From contig NZ_CSTD01000005.1 in assembly GCF_001053185.1 (NCBI RefSeq), forward strand, positions 248,001 to 312,000: a stretch of 64,000 nucleotides of DNA, written 5' to 3'. The position numbers and the translations under genes were made by a program. Shown piece after piece: positions 26,673 through 34,339 of this stretch (position 1 is its first letter; every line of letters begins with the position of its first letter). This DNA is from Mycobacterium bohemicum DSM 44277. Lineage in GTDB: Bacteria; Actinomycetota; Actinomycetes; Mycobacteriales; Mycobacteriaceae. Under the pieces are notes generated by a model. It ran no database searches. It was not told the origin of the DNA and saw only the letters and a list, made by a program, of their open reading frames with translations.

Positions 26673-27779
26673 ATGACAAAGAACAAGGTCACCCTGACTG
26701 CCGAGCAGGCCGAGGAATTCGGCCGCGAGCTGGACGCGATCAAGGAACGCGTGATGGCCGATCTCGGCCAAGCGGACGCCGACTACATCCGCCGCGTCAT
26801 CAAGGCCCAGCGCGCGCTGGAGGTCGGCGGCCGCGCGCTGTTGTTCCTGCCGCCGGCCTGGCCGGCGGGCACCGTCATGCTGGGCTTGTCGAAGATCCTC
26901 GACAACATGGAGATCGGCCACAACATCATGCACGGCCAGTACGACTGGATGCGTGACCCGGCGATCTCCGGGCGGTCCTTCGAGTGGGACACCGCCTGCC
27001 CGGCCGACCAATGGCGGCATTCGCACAATTACATGCACCACACCCACACCAACATCGTCGGGATGGACCGCGACATCGGCTACGGCATCCTGCGGATGAG
27101 CGAAGACCAGCGCTGGAGCCCGTACTACCTGGGCAACCCGGTGTACGCGTTCGGGTTGATGGTGCTGTTCCAGTACGGCGTCGCCCTGCACGAGCTGGAA
27201 ACCGAGCGCATCCGGGCCGGTGAGATCCGGCTCGCGGACAAGCGCGAGACGCTGAAGCAGATATGGAAGAAGACCCGCCGGCAGACCCTGAAGGACTACG
27301 TAGCCTTCCCGCTGCTGGCGGGGCCCTTCGCCCCCTTCGTCCTGGCGGGCAACCTGTCGGCCAACCTGATGCGAAACGTGTGGTCGTACATGATCATCTT
27401 CTGCGGCCATTTCCCGGACGGCACACAGGAATTCACCGTCGAGGAGACGCGGGACGAATCCCGCGGGCAGTGGTATTTCCGCCAGGTGCTCGGTTCGGCA
27501 AACCTGACCGGGGGCAAACTCTTTCACCTGCTGTCCGGCAACCTGTCGCACCAGATCGAGCACCACCTGTTTCCCGACATGCCGGCCCGCCGCTATGCCG
27601 AGATCGCGCCCGAAGTGGAGCGGATCTGCACGCGCTACGGGATCCCCTACAACAAGGGCCCGCTGCTCAGGCAGTTCGGCACGGTCGTTCGCAAGATCGT
27701 CAAGCTGGCCGTGCCGGACTCGCTCGTCCGGGAAACGGCGCCGGACGAACCCGCCGAGCGGACGTCCGTGGCGGCCTGA
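26673..27779 (+). CDS. membrane fatty-acid desaturase (DesA3-like)
   Basis: The 368-aa protein is a di-iron acyl desaturase. The three histidine boxes are seen as GHNIMHGQYDW, RHSHNYMHHTHTN and HQIEHHLFPDMPA. Hydrophobic stretches lie around ALLFLPPAWPAGTVMLGL, VYAFGLMVLFQYG and LLAGPFAPFVLAGNL. It probably introduces a double bond in acyl-CoA with electrons from the reductase gene upstream. The AGGAAG before ATG 26673 fixes the start. It appears to be extra to the Rv3230c/Rv3229c pair known elsewhere in mycobacterial genomes. Confidence 0.92.
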   Translation: MTKNKVTLTAEQAEEFGRELDAIKERVMADLGQADADYIRRVIKAQRALEVGGRALLFLPPAWPAGTVMLGLSKILDNMEIGHNIMHGQYDWMRDPAISGRSFEWDTACPADQWRHSHNYMHHTHTNIVGMDRDIGYGILRMSEDQRWSPYYLGNPVYAFGLMVLFQYGVALHELETERIRAGEIRLADKRETLKQIWKKTRRQTLKDYVAFPLLAGPFAPFVLAGNLSANLMRNVWSYMIIFCGHFPDGTQEFTVEETRDESRGQWYFRQVLGSANLTGGKLFHLLSGNLSHQIEHHLFPDMPARRYAEIAPEVERICTRYGIPYNKGPLLRQFGTVVRKIVKLAVPDSLVRETAPDEPAERTSVAA

Positions 27780-27887
27780 GGCCGCCTGAGCCTGCGGCTA
27801 CGGCGCCGAGCCTGCGTGCAAGGTGCCTCGCCTTGCGTCGAGGTAGCCCTGGACGCAGTCTCGACGCAACGGCATTCTGCCGCCACA

Positions 27888-28412
27888 ATGGGCGGCGTGG
27901 AATGGACCGGCGCCCGCTACGCGGACACACCGACGGTGGAGGCGTCGACATGGATCGACGCCGACCCCGACCGCGTGTGGAGCCTGGTCTGCGACGTCCA
28001 GCTGATGCCGGCCCTCAGCAACGAACTGCAAGCGGTCGAATGGGCGCCCGGGTGCAACGCCCCCCGGCTGGGTGCCCGCTTCGTCGGGCACAACGAACAC
28101 CGGGCCATCGGCCGGTGGAGCACCATGTCACACATCGTCTGCTGCGACGAGCCGCGCGAATTCGCCTGGGCGGTCGGCGAACCGGAGAACCCGGCGGCGA
28201 CGTGGCGATTCCGGCTGACCCCGCGGGACGGTGGCACGGAGCTGAGCTATCGGGCGCAGATGGGCCCGGGGCGTTCGGGAATTTCCGCAGCTATCGAGGC
28301 GATGCCCGACAAGGAGCAGAAGATCGTGTTCGTGCGGCTGCGCGAATTCGAGGATTCGATCGGCAAGACGCTCGCGGCCATCAAGAGGCTGGCCGAACAC
28401 GGCGTGCGTTGA
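27888..28412 (+). CDS. SRPBCC (START-like) ligand-binding protein
   Basis: The 174-aa protein is of the polyketide cyclase/dehydrase-like SRPBCC fold: STWIDADPDRVWSLVCDVQ at the N-terminus and TWRFRLTPRDGGTELSYRAQ in the central sheet. Such proteins hold hydrophobic ligands; the ligand here is unknown. ATG 27888 is the likely start. An in-frame ATG at 27816 would add a non-conserved leader. The stop TGA shares one base with the ATG of the next gene, so they are translationally coupled. Confidence 0.85.
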   Translation: MGGVEWTGARYADTPTVEASTWIDADPDRVWSLVCDVQLMPALSNELQAVEWAPGCNAPRLGARFVGHNEHRAIGRWSTMSHIVCCDEPREFAWAVGEPENPAATWRFRLTPRDGGTELSYRAQMGPGRSGISAAIEAMPDKEQKIVFVRLREFEDSIGKTLAAIKRLAEHGVR

Positions 28413-29455
28413 TGCGGACCGCGACGACGGTCGAATTCTCCGGCGCGCCCGGCGACGTGGCCTCGTTCGTGGTCGAGACGGAGAGGCTGGGCCTGGACGT
28501 CTGCTGGGTCGCCGAGGCCTGGGGCGCGGACGCTCCGTCGGCGCTGGGCTACCTGGCGGCGCGGACGGACCGCATCTTGCTGGGGTCGGGCATCCTGCAG
28601 GTCGGCACCCGCACTCCCGTCGCCGTCGCGCAGGCCGCGATCGCGCTGTCCAACCTGTCGGGCGGCCGGTTCCTGCTGGGGCTCGGGGCGTCGGGCCCGC
28701 AGGTGATCGAGGGCCTGCACGGAGTGCAGTTCGCCCGGCCGCTGGCCCGAGTGTCCGAAACCGTCGACATCGTCCGGCAGGTCTTCGCCGGCGGCAAGAT
28801 CTCGCACTCCGGCGACGAGTTTCAGATCCCCCTGCCCGGCGGCGAGGGGGTGCCGATGCGGTTGTCGACCAGGGCCGAGCACACCATCCCGATCTACCTG
28901 GCCGCGCTGTCGCCGGCGATGCTGCGCCTGACCGGACGGATCGCCGACGGCTGGCTCGGCACCAGCTTCGTGCCGGAAGGCGCCGCCGACGCCTACTTCG
29001 CCCACCTCGACCGGGGGCTGGCGGCCGCGGGCCGCACGCGCGCCGACATCGACGTCTGCCAGGGCGCCGAAGTCGCCTTCGCCGCCGACGAAGACGAGCT
29101 GCGCGGCATGCTCGCGGGTCGCAGGAAGGAGTTGGCGTTCAGCCTGGGCGGCATGGGCTCGTCGAGCACCAACTACTACAACCAGGCCTACGGCAGGCAG
29201 GGTTGGGCGGAGGTCGCCGCGCAGGTGCGCGAGCGGTGGCAGAGCGCCGACCGCGAGGGCGCGGCGGCGCTGGTGACCGATGACATGGTGCTGGCCACGA
29301 CGCTGATCGGCACCGAGGAGATGGTCCGCGCCCGGCTCGCGGTGTGGCGGGACGCCGGCGTGGACACGGTGCGGCTGTATCCGGCCGGTGACACTCCGGA
29401 GGCCAAGCTGTCCACGCTCGGCCGGGCCATCGAATTGGTCAGGGCGACGGGCTGA
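28412..29455 (+). CDS. LLM-class F420-dependent oxidoreductase
   Basis: The 347-aa luciferase-like TIM barrel shows LDVCWVAEAWGADAPS, ILLGSGILQVGTRTP, RFLLGLGASGPQV and IPIYLAALSPAML. This fits the F420-dependent subgroup that is abundant in mycobacteria. The substrate is unknown. It overlaps the SRPBCC gene by one base, which suggests a shared substrate or pathway. Its stop is one base from the stop of the convergent DUF1214 gene. Confidence 0.9.
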   Translation: MRTATTVEFSGAPGDVASFVVETERLGLDVCWVAEAWGADAPSALGYLAARTDRILLGSGILQVGTRTPVAVAQAAIALSNLSGGRFLLGLGASGPQVIEGLHGVQFARPLARVSETVDIVRQVFAGGKISHSGDEFQIPLPGGEGVPMRLSTRAEHTIPIYLAALSPAMLRLTGRIADGWLGTSFVPEGAADAYFAHLDRGLAAAGRTRADIDVCQGAEVAFAADEDELRGMLAGRRKELAFSLGGMGSSSTNYYNQAYGRQGWAEVAAQVRERWQSADREGAAALVTDDMVLATTLIGTEEMVRARLAVWRDAGVDTVRLYPAGDTPEAKLSTLGRAIELVRATG

Positions 29456-29456
29456 T

Positions 29457-30560
29457 TCAGCCCACCCCCGTCGGCGCGTCGGACACCTTCACGATCCGCA
29501 CCTCGGGGCGCGCCGGCACGCCGTCGGCCAGAAACCACCGGAACGCGAGGTTGCCGCGCGGATAGCCGAGTGTGGTAAGGGAATTCGGGTGGGCGGTCGT
29601 GCCATGGGACAGCACGACCGTCACCGAGCCGTCGCCGTTGACCGCGGCGCTGTGGCCGTTGATCGAGCACCGGGCGTCGGCCGCGCCGTAGGTGGCCATG
29701 AACTGGTTCCACACCACCAGGTTCCAGAACCGGCACGCCGGAGGCCGGTGCGTGATCACCAGGGCTTCGTCGTCGTCCAGCACGAAACTGCCGTAGGAAT
29801 AGCAGGCGTCGCGCGCCGACCACCCGAAGTTGGCGTCGGGCACCTGGTAGGGATCGGCGAACTGGTTTGCGGCATGCGCGATCTCGTGTCCGAGCGCATG
29901 CGCGTCGTCGGCGCGCGTCCCGACGGCCAGTGGCACGATGGCGAACATGGTGCGCAACCACGTCGCGGTCGCGCGCAGGCGTGCGGCGGTTTCGGTGTCA
30001 CCGTGACGTATGGGGTCCGGCTCGTCGAGCGCCTCGATGCGCCAGGTCACCGGGCGCCCGGTCAGCGGGTCGGCCTGGTAGTCGCGGGTCATCAGCACGG
30101 CCGCGTCGGGCGTGGGCCCGAATTCGAACGAAAAGTCGCCGTTGCCATCGATGTTCAGGTCGGTGTCGCGGACAATCGCCACCACCCGGTCCGACCAGGC
30201 GCCGGGCGACGGCTCGTTGTAGGCGGTGACCGAGAAGTACGCGCTGTCACCCGCATTGCCGCTGATGCGGTAGCGCCGCTCCGGGTCCACCGGGCACAGG
30301 TAGTAGTAGGCGTCGGTGTTGTCCCCGCCCCACCGGCGGTCGCGGCGGAACGGGGTGTTGACCGCGACGAACTGCGGCCGCCCCGGTTCGGTGAACAGGT
30401 AGGTGTCCAGGGCCACGCCCAGCGTGCTGGCCAGCATGCGGTACCCGTCGGCGACGTGGCGGTCGTCGGTCACCGCCCGGTCGCCCTCGAGGAACGAGCG
30501 ATCCGCGGAGCCAAGCACTTCGAGCAGTTCTCGCCAGGCGGTCCTCGACTCGTGCGTCAT
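29457..30560 (-). CDS. DUF1214-domain protein
   Basis: The 367-aa protein ends in a DUF1214-like domain, with FWNLVVWNQFMATYG, INGHSAAVNGDGSVTVVLS and NLAFRWFLADG. The central part carries YYYLCPVDPERRYRISGNAG. There is no signal peptide. No biochemical function is established for the family. Its ATG at 30560 overlaps the end of the TetR gene by four bases (ATGA), so it is co-translated with that regulator. Confidence 0.82.
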   Translation of the reverse strand: MTHESRTAWRELLEVLGSADRSFLEGDRAVTDDRHVADGYRMLASTLGVALDTYLFTEPGRPQFVAVNTPFRRDRRWGGDNTDAYYYLCPVDPERRYRISGNAGDSAYFSVTAYNEPSPGAWSDRVVAIVRDTDLNIDGNGDFSFEFGPTPDAAVLMTRDYQADPLTGRPVTWRIEALDEPDPIRHGDTETAARLRATATWLRTMFAIVPLAVGTRADDAHALGHEIAHAANQFADPYQVPDANFGWSARDACYSYGSFVLDDDEALVITHRPPACRFWNLVVWNQFMATYGAADARCSINGHSAAVNGDGSVTVVLSHGTTAHPNSLTTLGYPRGNLAFRWFLADGVPARPEVRIVKVSDAPTGVG

Positions 30561-31128
30561 GACGTGGTTCCTTTCAGGATTCCGTTCAGGAGCAACGCGG
30601 TGGTGCGATCGACCCACGACTCGTCGAGCCCGTCCGCGCGCGTCAGCAGGCCGAGCAAGGTGATGCCGGCGATCGCCTCGGCCAATTCGGCGGCGGTCAC
30701 CTCCCCGCGGACCCCACCGGCCGCGGCCGCCCCGGCCAGCCCGAGATCGCGCCGGCGAACCGCTCCAGCAGCGCCGAGTGCAGCGTGGGGTCCGCGGCCA
30801 TCTCCCCGACCAGCCCGGGCAGCGCCGCCCGGGCCGCCGGGGCGGTCAGCACGGCCATCGTGCGGCGCACCATCTCGCGCAGGTCGTCGCGTGGCGATCC
30901 GGTGTCGGGAATGGCCGTCGCCGCCCCGATCGGGAACACCGCCTCGTGCACGAGATGGGCCTTGCTCGGCCAGCGGCGGTAGATCGCCGGCTTGCTGGTG
31001 CCCGCGCGCCGGGCGATGGCGGCGACGGACAGCCCGGGATAGCCGCTCTCGGCCAGGAGGTCGACGGTCGCGGCGAGCACCGCGCCGTCGATGCGGGGAT
31101 CGCGGGGCCGCCCAAAGTCCACTGCCAT
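30557..31128 (-). pseudogene. TetR-family regulator broken by an apparent 1-bp deletion
   Basis: The N-terminal frame starts at ATG 31128 (MAVDFGRPRDPRIDGAVL) and has a clear helix-turn-helix, SVAAIARRAGTSKPAIYRRW. It continues to about 30745 (LERFAGAIS), then reads into WPGRPRPVG and a stop. In the next frame the expected C-terminal helices continue: GLAGAAAAGGVRGEV, then AELAEAIAGITLLGLL, to the stop at 30557. The total of 572 nt is one base short of a whole frame. Restoring one base near 30740-30746 would give about 190 residues. It may be a sequencing error or a true lesion. Confidence 0.85.
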
Positions 31129-31145
31129 TACGAAACTCAAAGTAA
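31128..31145. promoter_or_regulatory. possible TetR operator between TetR and sulfotransferase genes
   Basis: TTACGAAACTCAAAGTAA has 4-bp inverted ends (TTAC/GTAA) and fills most of the 28-bp gap between the divergent starts. This is weak evidence, based on position and symmetry. Confidence 0.35.
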
Positions 31146-31156
31146 CATAAGTCGCC

Positions 31157-32389
31157 ATGACCACAGTCCGCCTCGACGACCTCGCCCGGCCGCGGTTCGC
31201 TCCGGACGCCCAGCAGATCCTCGACGCGATGGCCTCGATGGCGCCGGCCTGCCCGCTGGACGCGGACGCCCTGCACGCGCAGGCGTGCGCCGACACCGGG
31301 CTGCGGGATTTTGGCCCGGACGACTACCGGGAGCGGCTCGACGCCTACCTCGCCGCGCTGCGCGAGATCGACGGCCTGCACGCGGCCGGGGCGGTCAACT
31401 TCTACGCGCAACTGCTTCAGCTGCTCAAGAATCGGCTGCTGCTGACCGACCTGCTGAGGCGCCACCCCGAGATCGACGACATCGAACTGCAACCCCCCGT
31501 GGTGATCGCCGGGCTGCCCCGCACCGGCACCACCCACCTGCACAACCTGCTGGCGGCCGCGCCCACCTTCCGCACCATGCCGTACTGGGAGAGCGTCGAG
31601 CCGTTCCCGCTGCCCGCCGAGGCGGGCACCGAGCCGGACCCGCGGCGAACCCGCATGGACGTCGGCGTCGGCGTGATCAACACGGTCATGCCCCATTTCC
31701 CGCTCATGCACGAGATGACCACCGACCACGTGCACGAGGAGATCCAGCTGCTCGCCAACGATTTCTCGACGATGCTCTTCGAGACGCTCGGCCACGTGCC
31801 GCGCTGGCGCGACTACTACCAGTCCCACGACCAGACGCCGCATTACCGCTACCTCGCCCGGCAACTCAAGGCCATGCAGTTCCTGCGGGGCGGGCGGCGC
31901 TGGCTGCTGAAGTCGCCGCAACACCTCGAGCAGGTGCCGGTGCTGGACGGGGTGTTCCCCGGCAGCATCGTCGTGTTCACCCACCGCGACCCGGTGCCCG
32001 TCGCGCTGTCGATGATCGCGATGATCACCTACTCGGCGCGCATGCACCGCTTCCCGGTGCCCGTGGAACGGATCGCCGCGGACTGGATCGACCGCCTGGA
32101 CCGCATGCTCGCCACGCTCGTCCGCGACCGCGACGTGATCGGGCCGGAACGCTCGATCGACGTCCGGTTCGACGACCTCACCGCCGACGAACTCGGTGTG
32201 GCCGAACGGGTGTACGCGCTGGCCGGCGAGCCCTTCACCGAACAAGCGCGGGCGGCGGTCGCGGGCTACCTGGAGGGCCACCGGCGCGGCCGGCACGGCA
32301 CCGTCGAGACGTCGTGCGCGATGTTCGGGCTCTCCGAGGCCGACCTGCGCGCCCGGTTCGCGCCCTATGTCGAGAGGTTTCTCGCCTAG
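31157..32389 (+). CDS. PAPS-dependent sulfotransferase family protein
   Basis: The 410-aa protein has the 5'-phosphosulfate loop GLPRTGTTHLHNLL (about residue 118) and the 3'-phosphate region VVFTHRDPVPVALSM (about residue 275). An N-terminal helical extension of about 110 residues precedes them. This architecture is common in the many mycobacterial Stf-type sulfotransferases that act on lipids or glycolipids. The acceptor is unknown. It is divergent from the broken TetR gene and lies 17 bp upstream of ephF. Confidence 0.88.
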   Translation: MTTVRLDDLARPRFAPDAQQILDAMASMAPACPLDADALHAQACADTGLRDFGPDDYRERLDAYLAALREIDGLHAAGAVNFYAQLLQLLKNRLLLTDLLRRHPEIDDIELQPPVVIAGLPRTGTTHLHNLLAAAPTFRTMPYWESVEPFPLPAEAGTEPDPRRTRMDVGVGVINTVMPHFPLMHEMTTDHVHEEIQLLANDFSTMLFETLGHVPRWRDYYQSHDQTPHYRYLARQLKAMQFLRGGRRWLLKSPQHLEQVPVLDGVFPGSIVVFTHRDPVPVALSMIAMITYSARMHRFPVPVERIAADWIDRLDRMLATLVRDRDVIGPERSIDVRFDDLTADELGVAERVYALAGEPFTEQARAAVAGYLEGHRRGRHGTVETSCAMFGLSEADLRARFAPYVERFLA

Positions 32390-32406
32390 GGCTACGTTCT
32401 TGAAGC

Positions 32407-33297
32407 ATGGTGACGATGCCCGCCCTGGACGGTGTGGAGCACAGGTACGTCGACGTCGGGAGCGGGATCACGATCCACGTCGCGGACGCGGGACCGCCCG
32501 GCGGCCCGGCCGTGATGCTGGTGCACGGCTTCCCCCAGAACTGGTGGGAGTGGCACGAATTGATCACCCCGCTGGCTTCCGACGGCTACCGGGTGCTGTG
32601 TCCCGACCTGCGCGGCGCGGGCTGGAGTTCGGCCCCGCGGTCGAGCTACCTCAAGAACGACATGGCCGACGACCTGGCCGCGGTCGTGGACCGGTTGGGC
32701 GTCGCACCGGTCAAGCTGGTCGCCCACGACTGGGGCGGTCCGATCGCGTTCACCATGATGCTGCGGCATCCGGAGAAGGTGAGCGGGTTCTTCGGCATGA
32801 ACACCGCGGCGCCGTGGCTGAACCCGAATCTGAAGTTGCTGCGCAACCTCTGGCGATTCTGGTACCAGGTCCCGATCATGCTGCCGGTGATCGGCCCGCG
32901 GGTGATCGGCGATCCCAAGGCGCGGTTCTACCGGGCGCTGGCGTCCTGGGTCGGCGGCGGGTATCTGGTGCCCGAGGAACACGTGCGGTTCTACATCGAG
33001 AGCATGCGCGAGCCGGGCCATGCCGTGGCCGGGTCGCGCTGGTATCGCACCTTCATGACCCGCGAACTGTGGCGCTGGCTGCGCGGCGAGTACGACGACT
33101 GCCGGGTGAACGTCCCCGTCCGCTGGCTGAGCGGTACCGGGGACCCGGTGCTCACGCCCGACCTGCTGGACGGATATGCCGACCGGATAACCGATTTCGA
33201 GGTCGAGCTGGTCGACGGGGTCGGCCATTGGATCGCCGAGCAGGCGCCCGAGCTGGTGCTCGACCGGCTGCGTGCCTTCCTGCGCGCCGAAGGCTGA
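32407..33297 (+). CDS. ephF: epoxide hydrolase EphF
   Basis: The 296-aa alpha/beta hydrolase matches Rv0134. The oxyanion motif is HGFPQNWWEW, the nucleophile elbow HDWGGPIAFTM carries the Asp typical of epoxide hydrolases, and the C-terminal GVGHWIAEQAP carries the catalytic His. A lid domain with tyrosines lies between. It would open epoxides to diols; the native substrate is unknown. ATG 32407 is used; an in-frame ATG at 32416 is the alternative. Confidence 0.9.
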   Translation: MVTMPALDGVEHRYVDVGSGITIHVADAGPPGGPAVMLVHGFPQNWWEWHELITPLASDGYRVLCPDLRGAGWSSAPRSSYLKNDMADDLAAVVDRLGVAPVKLVAHDWGGPIAFTMMLRHPEKVSGFFGMNTAAPWLNPNLKLLRNLWRFWYQVPIMLPVIGPRVIGDPKARFYRALASWVGGGYLVPEEHVRFYIESMREPGHAVAGSRWYRTFMTRELWRWLRGEYDDCRVNVPVRWLSGTGDPVLTPDLLDGYADRITDFEVELVDGVGHWIAEQAPELVLDRLRAFLRAEG

Positions 33298-33300
33298 ACA

Positions 33301-33334
33301 CGCGCGCGCCCACGTTCGCGCAGGCCCGCGCGCG
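33301..33334. terminator. possible GC hairpin after ephF
   Basis: Two CGCGCGCG octamers (33301-33308 and 33327-33334) can pair across an 18-base loop between the convergent ephF and the TOBE-domain gene. Confidence 0.4.
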
Positions 33335-33337
33335 GGG

Positions 33338-33550
33338 TCAGTCGACGCCGATGGTCACTTCCGTGGACTTGATGAACACCGTCGCGGGCTGCCCCACTTC
33401 GAGTCCGAGATCCACGGCCGCGTCTTTGGTGATCGAGGAGGTGACCACCTGGTCGCCACCGTCGAGCCGGACCTTCACGATCGCCATCACGCTGCCGAGA
33501 TCGACCTCGCTGATGGTGCCGTTGAGCTGGTTTCGTGTCGAAAGCCGCAT
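33338..33550 (-). CDS. molbindin-like TOBE-domain protein
   Basis: This 70-aa protein is a single Mop/TOBE domain: MRLSTRNQLNGTISEVDLGS, then VMAIVKVRLDGGDQVVTSSI and a final GQPATVFIKSTEVTIGV. Such proteins bind molybdate or tungstate as oligomers. The start at 33550 matches the family N-terminus (M)RLSxRNxLxGxI; an upstream ATG at 33562 adds four residues. It lies 36 bp downstream of the TetR gene on the same strand. Confidence 0.88.
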   Translation of the reverse strand: MRLSTRNQLNGTISEVDLGSVMAIVKVRLDGGDQVVTSSITKDAAVDLGLEVGQPATVFIKSTEVTIGVD

Positions 33551-33585
33551 CGCAGTCTCCAAAGTCGTCGGGTCGTGCGATCAGC

Positions 33586-34209
33586 CTAGGCCCGCGGGCC
33601 GAGCAGGGCGATGGACGCGTCGACGGCGGGTTCGACGATTTCCCGCACGGGGCGCCCGTCCTCGACCGCCAGCGCGGTCAGTTCCCGCAGGCCGCCGAGC
33701 AGGATGATGGCCAGCGGCGGCGTCAACGGCGGCAGCTGCGCCCGGCGGAACCCCGGGCTCGCGCTGAGGTCGATGAGCAGCGTGGACAACAGCTGCAGGC
33801 CGCGACGCTGCACGGGCCGCGCGACGGCGCCCAGCGAGGGAAGTTCCCGAATCCAGCTCAGCGTGATCGCCTGCCGCGCTTCGATGTGCCCGACGTAGGC
33901 CTCGACCGCCTGGCGAATCTGGCTGTGCCAGTCGGCTTCCGGATCGACGGCCCCCGCGATCCGTTCGCCGAGCCGCTCGACGTCGGCGCGCAAGAGTTCG
34001 AGGAAACAGTCTTCTTTACTGGCGAACTGGTCGTAAAAGGTGCGCTTGGACGTGCGCGCATGGCGGACGATGTCGGCGACCGTGCTGGCGCGGTAGCCCC
34101 GCTCGGTGATCGATGTGGCAAGCCCGTCGAGCAGGCGGAGTCGGAACGGGTCGTCGAGCGCTGGGTCCCCGGCCGCCCCGGTGGCCGCAGTGGTGACCGC
34201 TGTCGTCAT
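33586..34209 (-). CDS. TetR-family regulator divergent from cyp138 (Rv0135c-like)
   Basis: The 207-aa protein has a TetR domain (GLATSITERGYRASTVADI, then HARTSKRTFYDQFASKEDC) and an all-helical effector domain. It matches the position of Rv0135c. The start MTTAVTTAATG at 34209 is chosen because the frame further upstream crosses the operators and cyp138. Two identical-spacing palindromes in the intergenic region are likely binding sites, so it probably represses cyp138 and itself. Confidence 0.9.
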   Translation of the reverse strand: MTTAVTTAATGAAGDPALDDPFRLRLLDGLATSITERGYRASTVADIVRHARTSKRTFYDQFASKEDCFLELLRADVERLGERIAGAVDPEADWHSQIRQAVEAYVGHIEARQAITLSWIRELPSLGAVARPVQRRGLQLLSTLLIDLSASPGFRRAQLPPLTPPLAIILLGGLRELTALAVEDGRPVREIVEPAVDASIALLGPRA

Positions 34210-34249
34210 GGCCGCGCCCCTTTCGGCGGGTGGGCACCTTGTCAGGCTT

Positions 34250-34265
34250 GGTACCACAGAGTACC
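34250..34265. promoter_or_regulatory. operator 1, GGTAC-N6-GTACC
   Basis: GGTAC CACAGA GTACC is a perfect inverted repeat in the TetR/cyp138 divergent region. It shares half-sites and spacing with operator 2. An adjoining GTACC at 34266-34270 repeats the half-site. Confidence 0.7.
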
Positions 34266-34283
34266 GTACCGGGAAAGGCGAGC

Positions 34284-34299
34284 GGTACACCGTCGTACC
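34284..34299. promoter_or_regulatory. operator 2, GGTAC-N6-GTACC
   Basis: GGTAC ACCGTC GTACC repeats operator 1 with a different spacer sequence. Centres of the two sites are 34 bp apart, roughly three helical turns. Confidence 0.7.
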
Positions 34300-34339
34300 A
34301 CCCCCGGTTCGAGGGGGAGAAATGGGGAGCGTCACCGTT

